Below, one piece after another: positions 49,126 to 57,156 of a stretch of 64,000 bases of DNA. Positions within the stretch are counted from its first letter, which is position 1. Each line of letters starts with the position of its first letter. Source of the stretch: Actinocrinis sp035946395 (lineage in GTDB: Bacteria; Actinomycetota; Actinomycetes; Streptomycetales; Catenulisporaceae); NCBI RefSeq assembly GCF_035946395.1, contig NZ_DASYZI010000320.1, positions 12,397-76,396 of the forward strand, read 5' to 3'. Below the pieces are notes generated by a model, which saw only the letters and a program-made list of their open reading frames with translations, made no database searches and was not told where the DNA came from. The position numbers and the translations under genes were made by a program.

Positions 49126-49457
49126 GTTCCCATCATCGCGCTGGGCACCGACACGACAGCGACAGCGCAGGCCAGCCGACCGGGCACGCCAGTAGGGCAG
49201 CCGGGCCGCGACAGCACCAGACACAGACGCGACGGAGCGGGACGCAACACGACACGCCCGTACTGGACGCGCAGCACGACGGAGCAGGCGACGCCGATGT
49301 CCCCTGCTACATCGGCGGCGCCCCGTCGCCTGGCGTGCCCCACGAGGATGATCTCCAGGCCGGCAGAACGCCAGGCCGCGGCGAATCAAACCCTGATCGA
49401 ACATGTGGCGCCACCGGAAGGCATGACATCGGCAGTGACATGTGACATTGTACTGGG
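49126..49457. promoter_or_regulatory. Divergent region between the PolA-like gene and the hydroxyproline operon, with TGACAT repeats
   Basis: This 332-bp interval carries three TGACAT hexamers close to the operon start: 49424-49429, 49436-49441 and 49443-49448, the last two as an exact GTGACAT tandem. They end 9 nt before the GTG at 49458 and could be binding sites for the operon's GntR regulator. The rest is ACGACA-rich low-complexity sequence without a supported gene. Confidence 0.4.
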
Positions 49458-50645
49458 GTGATCCGGGACTCGGTCTGCGACGTCGTCATCGTCGGCGCCG
49501 GCATCGTGGGCGCGGCCTGCGCCTACTACGCCGCGCGGGCCGGGCTCGACGTCGTGGTGGTGGATCGCGGGCCGGTGGCCGGCGGGACCACCGGCGCCGG
49601 TGAAGGCAACCTCCTGCTGTCAGACAAGCCCCCAGGACCGGAACTGGACCTCGCGCTGCTGTCCGCGCGGCTGTGGCGGCAGATCGCGGCCGAACCGTTC
49701 GGCGGCGACATCGAGTTCGAGCTCAAGGGCGGGCTCGTCGTCGCGGCGGATTCACCGGGTTTTGACGCACTGCGCGAGCTGGCGCAGCAGCAGCGTCACC
49801 GCGGCGTCGAGGCGAGCGTGGTCGCGGCCGACGGCTTGGGCGAACTCGAACCGCGACTGACCGCGGGATTGGCCGGCGGCGTGTTCTATCCGCAGGACGC
49901 GCAGGTGCAGCCGGCACTCGCGGCGGCGCATCTGCTCGCGGCGGCCCGCCGCGCGGGCGCCCGGCTGCGCGCAGGTGAGAATGTCACTGCGCTGCTGCGC
50001 ACGCCGGACGGCGCGGTGCGTGCGGTGGTGACCGACCGAGGTGAGATCCACACCCCGGCCGTGGTCAACGCCGCGGGCGTCTGGGGCGCCGACATCGCCG
50101 GGCTGGCCGCCGTGACGTTGCCGGTGCAGCCGCGGCGTGGATTCATCCTGGTCACCGAGCCGCTGCCGCCGCTGATCCGGCACAAGGTCTACGCGGCGGA
50201 CTACGTCGCCGACGTGACGAGCCGCTCCGCGGCCTTGCAGACCTCAGCCGTGGTCGAGGGGACGGCGTCAGGACCCGTACTCATCGGGGCGAGCCGCGAG
50301 CGGGTGGGCTTCGACCGGGGCATCAGCCTGCCGGTGCTGCGCCGCCTCGCCGCGCAGGCAGTGGCGCTGTTCCCGACGCTGGCGCGGGTGAACGCGATCC
50401 GCGCGTATACCGGCTTCCGGCCGTACCTGCCGGACCATCTGCCGGCCATCGGACCGGATCCGCGCGTGCCAGGCCTCTTCCACGCATGCGGGCACGAGGG
50501 GGCCGGGATCGGCCTGGCCCCGGCGACCGGGCACCTGATCTCGCGCGCCCTGCTCGGGTTGCCGGCCGGCCTCGACCTGTCCGCGTTCCGGCCCGACCGG
50601 TTCTCCGGGCCGCACTTCCCGAACCCAGCGGAGGAAGCATGCTGA
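49458..50645 (+). CDS. FAD-dependent D-hydroxyproline dehydrogenase, beta (catalytic) subunit
   Basis: This 395-residue DAO-fold flavoprotein opens with the FAD motif CDVVIVGAGIVGAACAYYAARAGLDVVVVDRG and ends with FRPYLPDHLPAIGPDPRVPGLFHACGHEGAGIGLAPATGHLIS, as in HcnC/opine-oxidase/LhpB-type subunits. These oxidise an amine or imino acid and pass electrons to partner subunits. The next two genes encode exactly those partners ([2Fe-2S] protein and a large flavoprotein). The DapA-family and epimerase genes identify the substrate as cis-4-hydroxy-D-proline. It is the first gene of the operon, with start GTG at 49458. Confidence 0.88.
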   Translation: MIRDSVCDVVIVGAGIVGAACAYYAARAGLDVVVVDRGPVAGGTTGAGEGNLLLSDKPPGPELDLALLSARLWRQIAAEPFGGDIEFELKGGLVVAADSPGFDALRELAQQQRHRGVEASVVAADGLGELEPRLTAGLAGGVFYPQDAQVQPALAAAHLLAAARRAGARLRAGENVTALLRTPDGAVRAVVTDRGEIHTPAVVNAAGVWGADIAGLAAVTLPVQPRRGFILVTEPLPPLIRHKVYAADYVADVTSRSAALQTSAVVEGTASGPVLIGASRERVGFDRGISLPVLRRLAAQAVALFPTLARVNAIRAYTGFRPYLPDHLPAIGPDPRVPGLFHACGHEGAGIGLAPATGHLISRALLGLPAGLDLSAFRPDRFSGPHFPNPAEEAC

Positions 50646-50959
50646 TTCGACGCACACCGGAGGCCCTGGTCTCGGCACGGCCGGAGGCGCCGTTCACGCT
50701 GCGGATCGACGGCCGGGAAGTCCAGGCGCTGCCAGGCCACTCGATCGCCGCCGCGTTGTGGCGGGACGGGATCGTGTCATGGCGGTACACCCGCCGCGGT
50801 GGAAAGGCACGCGGCGTCTTCTGCGGCATCGGGGTCTGCTTCGACTGCCTCGTCACGGTCAACGGGCAGCCGAACCAGCGCGCCTGCCTCACCGCGGCGC
50901 GGCCCGGCGACGTCGTGCGCACGCAGGAGGGAACGGGCCACGATGTCCACGACCTCTGA
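50639..50959 (+). CDS. (2Fe-2S)-binding small subunit of D-hydroxyproline dehydrogenase
   Basis: This 106-residue ferredoxin-like protein has the cluster motif CGIGVCFDCLVTVNGQPNQRAC (C-x4-C-x2-C with a fourth cysteine 13 residues on). It corresponds to HcnA and the gamma subunit of proline/hydroxyproline dehydrogenases, and transfers electrons between the two flavin subunits. The ATG at 50639 overlaps the end of the beta-subunit gene by 7 bp and follows GGAGG. It overlaps the alpha-subunit gene by 17 bp. Confidence 0.88.
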   Translation: MLIRRTPEALVSARPEAPFTLRIDGREVQALPGHSIAAALWRDGIVSWRYTRRGGKARGVFCGIGVCFDCLVTVNGQPNQRACLTAARPGDVVRTQEGTGHDVHDL

Positions 50960-52439
50960 CATCGATCCCCCGAGCCCTGACAGGGCACCCGGCACGCCGC
51001 CCCGCCCGGCCGCCGGCCTGCTCGTCGTCGGCGCCGGGCCCGCCGGGCTCGCCGGCGCGCTGGCCGCGGCCGACGCGGGCATCCCGGTGACACTCGTCGA
51101 CGCCGGCCGGCGGATCGGCGGCCAGTTCTACCGGCAACCGGCGGCCCGACTGCACGCCCGGCGGCCGCAGGCCCTGCATCACGACGTGCGGACCTGGCTG
51201 TCGCTGCGCCGCCGGTTCGACATCCACGCGGCGGCGGGTCGCGTCCGGCACCTGGCCGACCATCACGTGTGGTTCGCCGAGCAATCGGCCAGCGGCTTCG
51301 TCGTGCACGCCCTGGCCGGCGCCGAACAGGACGGGGCCGGGCAAGACCATCCGGTGTCAGTGCGCGCAGACGCGCTGCTGCTCGCGACCGGCGCGTACGA
51401 GAAGGTACTGCCTTTCCCCGGCTGGACCCTGCCGGGCGTGATCACGGCGGGCGCCGCGCAGGCGATGCTCAAGGGCATGCTCGTGCTGCCCGGGCAGAAC
51501 GTGGTGGTCGCCGGAACCGGCCCGCTGCTGCTCCCGGTGGCCGCCGGTCTGGCGCAGGCCGGCGCCCGGATCAGTGCGCTGATCGAGTCCGCCGATGCAC
51601 GGGACCTGAGGCGCCTCGCTCCAGCGCTCGCCGCGCACCCCGGCAAGCTCGCCGAGGCCGCCGGATACGCGGCCACGCTGCTGCGCCACCGCGTTCCGAT
51701 CCGGTACCGGCACACGGTTCTGGCCGCACACGGCGCCACGCGCGTCGAATCCGTGACGGTCGCCGCCCTGGACCGGCAGGGGCAGGTATGTCAAGGCTCT
51801 GCGAAGTGGATCCCGTGCGACGCACTGGCCGTCGGGCACGGACTGCTACCCCACCTCGACCTGGCCGGCGCACTCGGCGCACGCCTGCTCGGCGACGGGG
51901 CCCAGACGGTCTGGGTCGACGACGAACAGCGCACTGACATCCCGGGGCTCTGGGCGGCGGGAGAGGCGACCGGGATCGGCGGGTCGGCTCTCGCCGTGGT
52001 GGAAGGCGAGATCGCCGGAATCTCCGCCGCGGCGACGCTGCTCGACCGGGCGCCGGACGCCGGCAGGACGGCGCGGCTGGTACGTGCACGCACACGTCTG
52101 CGGGATTTCTTCGCAGCACTCGACACGGTCTACTCGACGCCGGCGACGATGATCGACGCGCTGGCCGACGAGACGGTCGTGTGCCGCTGCGAGGAAGTCC
52201 CGGCCGGCGCAGTACGCGGCGCGGTCCGGGAACTGGGAGCGACCGACCTGCGGACGATCAAGCTGCTGACTCGCGCCGGCATGGGCTGGTGCCAGGGGCG
52301 CATGTGCACGCCCGGCGTCGCAGCGGTCGCCGGATGCCCCGCCACGGCCGCGCGGACCCCATTCGCCCGGCCCGTGCCGCTCGGCGTCCTCGCACGGTCG
52401 GGAGAAGCAGCCGAGGAAGGGTACGGAACCGATGAATAA
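50943..52439 (+). CDS. D-hydroxyproline dehydrogenase alpha subunit (FAD/NAD-binding, BFD-like 2Fe-2S)
   Basis: This 498-residue flavoprotein of the HcnB type has FAD motif GLLVVGAGPAGLAGALAAADAGIPVTLVDAG (about 26-56), a second dinucleotide fold NVVVAGTGPLLLPVAAGLAQAG (about 185), VWVDDEQRTDIPGLWAAGEATGIGG (about 325), and a C-terminal BFD-like [2Fe-2S] domain with CRCEEV and CQGRMCTPGV. It is the electron-accepting subunit of the complex with the two preceding proteins. The ATG lies inside the small-subunit gene; its own stop overlaps the next gene by 8 bp. Confidence 0.88.
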   Translation: MSTTSDIDPPSPDRAPGTPPRPAAGLLVVGAGPAGLAGALAAADAGIPVTLVDAGRRIGGQFYRQPAARLHARRPQALHHDVRTWLSLRRRFDIHAAAGRVRHLADHHVWFAEQSASGFVVHALAGAEQDGAGQDHPVSVRADALLLATGAYEKVLPFPGWTLPGVITAGAAQAMLKGMLVLPGQNVVVAGTGPLLLPVAAGLAQAGARISALIESADARDLRRLAPALAAHPGKLAEAAGYAATLLRHRVPIRYRHTVLAAHGATRVESVTVAALDRQGQVCQGSAKWIPCDALAVGHGLLPHLDLAGALGARLLGDGAQTVWVDDEQRTDIPGLWAAGEATGIGGSALAVVEGEIAGISAAATLLDRAPDAGRTARLVRARTRLRDFFAALDTVYSTPATMIDALADETVVCRCEEVPAGAVRGAVRELGATDLRTIKLLTRAGMGWCQGRMCTPGVAAVAGCPATAARTPFARPVPLGVLARSGEAAEEGYGTDE

Positions 52440-53331
52440 TCCTGATACACGCCGTCCGTGGCATGGAGTCCTCGTGGCGACCGCCTTGCCGCTGCGCGAG
52501 GATCTGGGCATCGACTACGACGCCTACGCCGCGCACTGCGCCTGGCTGATCGAAGAGGGTTGCGACGCCGTGGTGCCCAACGGCTCGCTCGGCGAATACC
52601 AGACGCTCACCGCCGAGGAACGAGCGAGCGTCGTCGACGCGGCCGTTTCGGCGGTCGGCGGCGATCGGGTCGTCCCCGGCGTCGGCGCGTACGGCAGTGC
52701 CGAGTCACGGCGGTGGGCTCAATACGCGGCCGAGGCCGGCGCCAAGGCGGTGATGCTGCTGCCGCCGAACGCCTACCGCGCCGACGAGCGCGCGGTGCGC
52801 GCGCACTACGCGGCGGTCGCCGAGGTCGGCCTGCCGATCATCGCCTACAACAACCCGCACGACACGAAGGTGGATCTCACCCCCGAACTGCTGGCCTCGC
52901 TGCACGCCGACGGGCTCGTCCAGGCGGTCAAGGAGTTCAGCGGCGACGTGCGGCGCGCGTATCGGATCAGCGAACTGGCACCGGAGCTCGACCTGCTGGC
53001 CGGCGCGGACGACGTGCTGCTGGAACTCGCGGTGGCCGGGGCGAAGGGCTGGGTCGCCGGGTATCCCAACGCCCTGCCACGCGCGACGGTCGAGCTCTAC
53101 CGCGCCGCGACGGCCGGCGACCTGGCGAGCGCGCTGCCGCTGTACCGGCAGCTGCATCCGCTGCTGCGCTGGGATTCCAGGACCGAGTTCGTGCAGGCGA
53201 TCAAGCTGTCGATGGACCTGGCCGGGCGGCGCGGCGGGCCGTGCCGCCCCCCGCGCGGACCGCTGGAGCCGGACCAGGCGGCGGCGGTCCGCGCGGCCAC
53301 CGAGAAGGTCCTGGCCGCCGGGCTCCGGTGA
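52432..53331 (+). CDS. DapA-family lyase, probable pyrroline-4-hydroxy-2-carboxylate deaminase
   Basis: A 299-residue TIM-barrel class I aldolase of the dihydrodipicolinate synthase family. The Schiff-base lysine is Lys167 in VKEFSG and the proton-relay tyrosine is Tyr139 in IIAYNNP; GSLGEYQTLTAEER is the GxxGE substrate loop. In the hydroxyproline pathway this family member deaminates and dehydrates the dehydrogenase product to 2,5-dioxopentanoate. The operon position directly after the dehydrogenase supports that role over lysine biosynthesis. The ATG at 52432 overlaps the previous stop. Confidence 0.88.
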   Translation: MNNPDTRRPWHGVLVATALPLREDLGIDYDAYAAHCAWLIEEGCDAVVPNGSLGEYQTLTAEERASVVDAAVSAVGGDRVVPGVGAYGSAESRRWAQYAAEAGAKAVMLLPPNAYRADERAVRAHYAAVAEVGLPIIAYNNPHDTKVDLTPELLASLHADGLVQAVKEFSGDVRRAYRISELAPELDLLAGADDVLLELAVAGAKGWVAGYPNALPRATVELYRAATAGDLASALPLYRQLHPLLRWDSRTEFVQAIKLSMDLAGRRGGPCRPPRGPLEPDQAAAVRAATEKVLAAGLR

Positions 53332-53379
53332 CGACCCGCCGCGCGGACCGCCGGATCTTCAAGAGAGGACTGTGAGCCG

Positions 53380-54378
53380 ATGCGCAGCAAGCTGATCCTG
53401 CACGCGGTGGACTCGCACACGGAGGGCATGCCCACGCGGGTGATCACCGGCGGAGTCGGCGTGATCCCCGGCGCGACGATGTCCGAGCGCCGCGTGCACT
53501 TCATCGAGCACCTGGACGATCTGCGTACCCTGCTGATGTTCGAGCCGCGCGGGCACTCGGCGATGAGCGGCGCGATCCTGCAACCGCCGACCCGGCCCGA
53601 CGCCGACTACGGCGTGCTGTTCATCGAGGTCTCCGGCTGCCTGCCGATGTGCGGGCACGGCGCCATCGGCGTGGCGACGGTGCTGGCCGAGACCGGGATG
53701 GTGCCGGTGGTCGAGCCGGTCACCACGATCCGGCTGGACACGCCGGCCGGGCTGGTCACCGCCGAGGTGTCGGTGCGCGACGGCGCCGCGACCGCCGTCA
53801 GGCTGCTGATGGTGCCGTCGTTCGCCGCCGGCCTGGATCGCAAGGCTCTGCTGCCGGACGGCCGCACCGTCACCTACGACCTCGCCTACGGCGGCAACTT
53901 CTACGCGATCCTGCCGCTGGACCAGTTCGCCCTGCCCTTCGAGCGCGCCGCGAAGAACGAGATGCTGGCCGCCGGCCTGTCGCTGATGGACGCGATCAAC
54001 GAGGAGCCGCCGGTGCATCCGGCCGATCCGACGATCACCGGCTGCCATCACGTGCACCTGGTCGCGCCCGGCGCGAACGCACGGCACTCGCAGCACGCGA
54101 TGGCGATTCACCCCGGCTGGTTCGACCGCTCTCCCTGCGGCACCGGAACCGCGGCCAGAATGGCTCAGTTGCACGCCCGCGGAGAACTGCCGCTGCATCA
54201 GGACTTCGTCAACGAGTCGCTGATCGGCAGCACGTTCACCGGCCGGCTGATCGGCACCACCGAGGTCGGACCGGTACCCGCCGTGCTGCCGACGGTCACC
54301 GGACGCGCGTGGATCACGGGCACGGCACAATATCTGCTCGACCCCACCGACCCCTTCCCCGCCGGATTCCTGCTGTGA
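53380..54378 (+). CDS. 4-hydroxyproline 2-epimerase (proline racemase family)
   Basis: This 332-residue protein has both catalytic cysteines of the family: Cys91 in LPMCGHGAIG and Cys253 in DRSPCGTGTAARMA. That makes it an epimerase/racemase rather than the Thr-containing dehydratase subtype. It converts trans-4-hydroxy-L-proline to cis-4-hydroxy-D-proline, the substrate of the dehydrogenase encoded upstream, and so is the entry step of the pathway. It starts 48 bp after the DapA-family gene, behind an AGAGAGGA ribosome site, and overlaps the regulator gene by 4 bp (GTGA). Confidence 0.92.
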   Translation: MRSKLILHAVDSHTEGMPTRVITGGVGVIPGATMSERRVHFIEHLDDLRTLLMFEPRGHSAMSGAILQPPTRPDADYGVLFIEVSGCLPMCGHGAIGVATVLAETGMVPVVEPVTTIRLDTPAGLVTAEVSVRDGAATAVRLLMVPSFAAGLDRKALLPDGRTVTYDLAYGGNFYAILPLDQFALPFERAAKNEMLAAGLSLMDAINEEPPVHPADPTITGCHHVHLVAPGANARHSQHAMAIHPGWFDRSPCGTGTAARMAQLHARGELPLHQDFVNESLIGSTFTGRLIGTTEVGPVPAVLPTVTGRAWITGTAQYLLDPTDPFPAGFLL

Positions 54379-55058
54379 ACGAACTCGACCAGACGAATGC
54401 CCGGATGGACGCACTGCCGCCGCTCGGCGGTGCGCGGCGCAACTACCGCGACCAGGTCGCGCACGCCCTGCGCGCGGCGCTGGTGAGCGGGCAGTTGCGG
54501 CCGGGCGAGCTGTACTCGGCCCCGGCGCTGGCGGCACGCTTCGGCGTGTCGGCGACCCCGGTGCGCGAGGCGATGCTCGACCTGGTGCGCGAGGGCCTGG
54601 TGGAAACGGTCTCCAACAAGGGCTTCCGGGTCACCGCCGTCACCGGGCGGCAGCTGGACGAGTACACGCACATCAGATCCCTCATCGAGGTCCCGGTGGT
54701 CGCCGCGCTCGCCTCGACCGCGTCGGCCGCCGAACTCGTCGCGCTGCGGCCCGACGCCGAGCAGATCGTCGCCGCCGCGAAAGCCGCCGACCTGATCGGG
54801 TACGTCGAGGCGGACCGGCGTTTCCACCTCGGGCTGCTCGCCCTGGCCGGCAACCGGCACCTGGTCGAGGTCGTCGGCGACCTGCGCAAGCGCTCGCGCC
54901 TCTACGGCCTGACCCGGCTGGCCGAGCGCGGCCTGCTGGAAGCCTCGGCGCAGGAGCATCTGGAGCTGCTCGACGCGCTGCTCGCCCGCGACGAACCGGC
55001 CGTGCGAGCCGTGATGACGCGCCACCTCGGCCACGTGCGCGGCCTGTGGGCGCAGTGA
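54375..55058 (+). CDS. GntR-family (FadR-type) regulator of the hydroxyproline operon
   Basis: This 227-residue regulator has an N-terminal winged HTH (YRDQVAHALRAALVSGQLRPGELYSAPALAARFGVSATPVREAMLDLVREGLVETVSNKGFRVT) and a C-terminal all-helical FCD ligand domain (DEYTHIRSLIEVPVVAAL, DRRFHLGLLALAGNRHLVEVV) whose Asp/His residues usually bind a metal and effector. It is the last gene of the operon, coupled by GTGA to the epimerase gene, and likely senses hydroxyproline or a pathway intermediate. A candidate binding array lies at 49424-49448. Confidence 0.9.
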   Translation: MNELDQTNARMDALPPLGGARRNYRDQVAHALRAALVSGQLRPGELYSAPALAARFGVSATPVREAMLDLVREGLVETVSNKGFRVTAVTGRQLDEYTHIRSLIEVPVVAALASTASAAELVALRPDAEQIVAAAKAADLIGYVEADRRFHLGLLALAGNRHLVEVVGDLRKRSRLYGLTRLAERGLLEASAQEHLELLDALLARDEPAVRAVMTRHLGHVRGLWAQ

Positions 55059-55112
55059 TCCGCCCGGCCGGGTGACGGAGCGATTCGTCTGCCCGTCCCT
55101 CGTCGACCCAAT

Positions 55113-55144
55113 GGCTCGTTGACAAGATCACGGCTCGTTGACAA
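55113..55144 (+). promoter_or_regulatory. 13-bp direct repeat containing TTGACA upstream of the TNT operon
   Basis: GGCTCGTTGACAA occurs at 55113-55125 and 55132-55144 (19-bp period), about 80 nt before the TNT gene. Each copy holds a consensus -35 TTGACA, but I find no matching -10 box at 16-18 nt. It may be tandem promoter elements or a regulator site. Confidence 0.4.
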
Positions 55145-55222
55145 CGCCATTCGATCTCTGCGAGACTCCGCCAGTCCTGATCCCTCGGACGGCGAAACGG
55201 CAAGAGTGGCGGGGGCCTTCCT

Positions 55223-56125
55223 GTGTCGAATCCCATCGTCAAAGCGCTCGAAGACGCGGCGCAGCGCGTGGGCCGCACGCTGAGCACGGACGCCGGCAAG
55301 GCCGTCGAGGACTTCTACCGCAGTGCGGGGAAGAACACCGAAGCGGTCGTCGAGCGGATCGGCAAGGCCGACGCGGAGAACGCGCACAAGCTGGTCGACC
55401 TCGCCGAGAAGGCCGGGAAGGGCGGCGCGGTCCAGGACGCCGGGAAGGCCGCCGCGATGCGGCAGAAGTTCGGCGACATCCTCGATCCGGCCAACGCCGG
55501 CAAGCCCGTGCGCTACCTGGACGCCAACGGCAAGCCGATCCCGACGAGCAAGCTCGTGCACCCGGACCTGGCCGAAGCCGAGCAGCTGCGTCTCCAGTCG
55601 ATCCAGGACAAGCTCGGCGCCGAGAGCCGGGCGTACAAGGCCCAGCACGGCAACTGGCCCGACCCGCCGGCCGGGGTCGACCGCGGCAACCCGGCCGTCC
55701 AAGGCCTGCTGCCGCCGGGCTACGACCCGTATCACGGCCAGGGCCGCGACGCCTGGATGCAGAGCATCACGAAGCCCGACGGTAGTCTGGATTGGGCCGA
55801 CGGGAACAAGTACCCCGACGGTTTCTCCAGCCCGACGGACCGCGAGCCGGTCGTGCTCTCCCCCGGCCAGACCATCGACCGCTTCGGCGGCCCCAACGGA
55901 AAGTTCACCTCCCCCGCGGGCGTCCCGTATCCGGACCGCGCGTTGCCCGCGAGCAGCCTCGACGGCGCCAGCTACCATCAGTATGAGGTGATCAAGCCAT
56001 TGCCGGCGTGGCAGGGCGGGATCGCCCCGCAGATGGGTGAACCGGGCGGCGGCGTCCAGCACTACCTGCCCGTCTCGGTCGAGGCCCTCATCAAGGGCGG
56101 CTACCTGAGGGAGAAGCCACTGTGA
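55223..56125 (+). CDS. TNT-domain protein (tuberculosis-necrotizing-toxin-type NAD+ glycohydrolase family)
   Basis: This 300-residue protein has a helical, Ala/Lys-rich N-terminal region (about 1-75, VKALEDAAQRVGRTLSTDAGKAVEDFYRSAGKN), a linker, and a C-terminal TNT domain (about 200-300): VVLSPGQTIDRFGGPNGKFTSPAGVPYPDRALP, YHQYEVIKPLPAWQGGIAPQMGEPGGGVQHYLP. It keeps the arginine of the D-R-A-L-P block and the G-G-G-x-Q glutamine of the NAD+-cleaving TNT/CpnT family. No signal peptide or WXG motif is seen, so it may act inside the cell or use a dedicated export route. GTG start at 55223 behind GGGGG. It is coupled by GTGA overlap to the next gene. Confidence 0.85.
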   Translation: MSNPIVKALEDAAQRVGRTLSTDAGKAVEDFYRSAGKNTEAVVERIGKADAENAHKLVDLAEKAGKGGAVQDAGKAAAMRQKFGDILDPANAGKPVRYLDANGKPIPTSKLVHPDLAEAEQLRLQSIQDKLGAESRAYKAQHGNWPDPPAGVDRGNPAVQGLLPPGYDPYHGQGRDAWMQSITKPDGSLDWADGNKYPDGFSSPTDREPVVLSPGQTIDRFGGPNGKFTSPAGVPYPDRALPASSLDGASYHQYEVIKPLPAWQGGIAPQMGEPGGGVQHYLPVSVEALIKGGYLREKPL

Positions 56126-57156
56126 ACATGGAAGAACTCGGGCTCGTCCTGCGCCTCCTACAGGTGCCCGACAGCGTGGCGTCCCTCGGCCGGCTCCGTG
56201 ACGACCACTACTGCCTCCTCCCGCACGACGATGGCGCCTTCGAGGTCTTCTGGTACGAGCGCGGCGGCCACCACGACCAGTGTGTCTACGACAACGAGGA
56301 AGCGGCCTGCTACGGCTTCCTCGGCCAGATCGGCGGGGGCCTGACAGGCCGCCAGGACGTGGTTCCCGGGACCGGCGTCGGCGCTTCGGTCGGCGGCGTG
56401 TCACTCGACCATCCGGCGGTGCGCTCGCTGCTCGCCGACGCGGACCCCTACGGCGGGCTCGGTGAAGCCGACTGGGCCGGGCGGTTCGTCGAACCCGAAG
56501 ACGCCGACGCCGCGCCGGGTGCGCGCCGCCTGGTCTGGCCGGCGCAGGGCGAGTACCCGGACGGTTTCGCCTCGGCCACCGAACGGCAGCCCGCGCGCCT
56601 CGAACCGGGGACGGTGGTCGACTCGTTCGGACCGACGTTCTCGCGCATCCTGTACGACGTGGACACAACGTTCGCCGAGCGCTCGCTCCCCATCGATTAC
56701 GCAGCGTCCGGATATCGCCAGTGGCGCGTCCTGAAGGAGACCGCGGTCTGGTCCGGGCCCGTCGCGCCCTGGTTCGGCCAGAGCGGCGGCGGCGTGCAGC
56801 ACTTCGCGCTGATGCCGGTGGCGGACCTGGTCGGCGCGGGCTTCGTCGAGGAGCTGGCCCTGACGGGGCCGGCCGGGCCGGCCGAATCAGAGGTCGGAGG
56901 CGTGTTCGCACAGGACCCGGTCAGCCAGCTCTCCTGGTTCTCCAACGTCGGGGCGCCGCCGGGGCTGATCAGCGAGGGCCGGGTCAAGGAACAGAGCTGG
57001 TGCGTGACCGAGGGCGGGGACGGCTGGTGGGACGTGTTCTTCGTTGAGCGCGGTTCACGCACCGAAGACCTCGGACGCAGCGACTCGCGACTCGCCGCGC
57101 TGCGCCTGCTCGGCGGCCGGCTCCTCTATACGGACGTCCTCAACCGCATGCCGTGA
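56122..57156 (+). CDS. Second TNT-domain protein, TNT flanked by two copies of an immunity-like module
   Basis: This 344-residue protein has three parts. The N-terminal module (about 1-75) contains GRLRDDHYCLLPHDDGAFEVFWYERGG. The central TNT domain (about 144-246) has VVDSFGPTFSRILYDVDTTFAERSLP and GPVAPWFGQSGGGVQHF. The C-terminal module (about 275-344) contains GRVKEQSWCVTEGGDGWWDVFFVERGS. The two outer modules are clearly related to each other (GR, YC/WC, VF, ERG). The W/F-x-V-x3-ERG pattern is like small immunity proteins of polymorphic toxin loci, which is my inference. The central TNT keeps Arg and Gln but its Gly/Pro-rich loop is altered. Start GTG at 56122 (GTGA) or ATG at 56128. Confidence 0.75.
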   Translation: MNMEELGLVLRLLQVPDSVASLGRLRDDHYCLLPHDDGAFEVFWYERGGHHDQCVYDNEEAACYGFLGQIGGGLTGRQDVVPGTGVGASVGGVSLDHPAVRSLLADADPYGGLGEADWAGRFVEPEDADAAPGARRLVWPAQGEYPDGFASATERQPARLEPGTVVDSFGPTFSRILYDVDTTFAERSLPIDYAASGYRQWRVLKETAVWSGPVAPWFGQSGGGVQHFALMPVADLVGAGFVEELALTGPAGPAESEVGGVFAQDPVSQLSWFSNVGAPPGLISEGRVKEQSWCVTEGGDGWWDVFFVERGSRTEDLGRSDSRLAALRLLGGRLLYTDVLNRMP

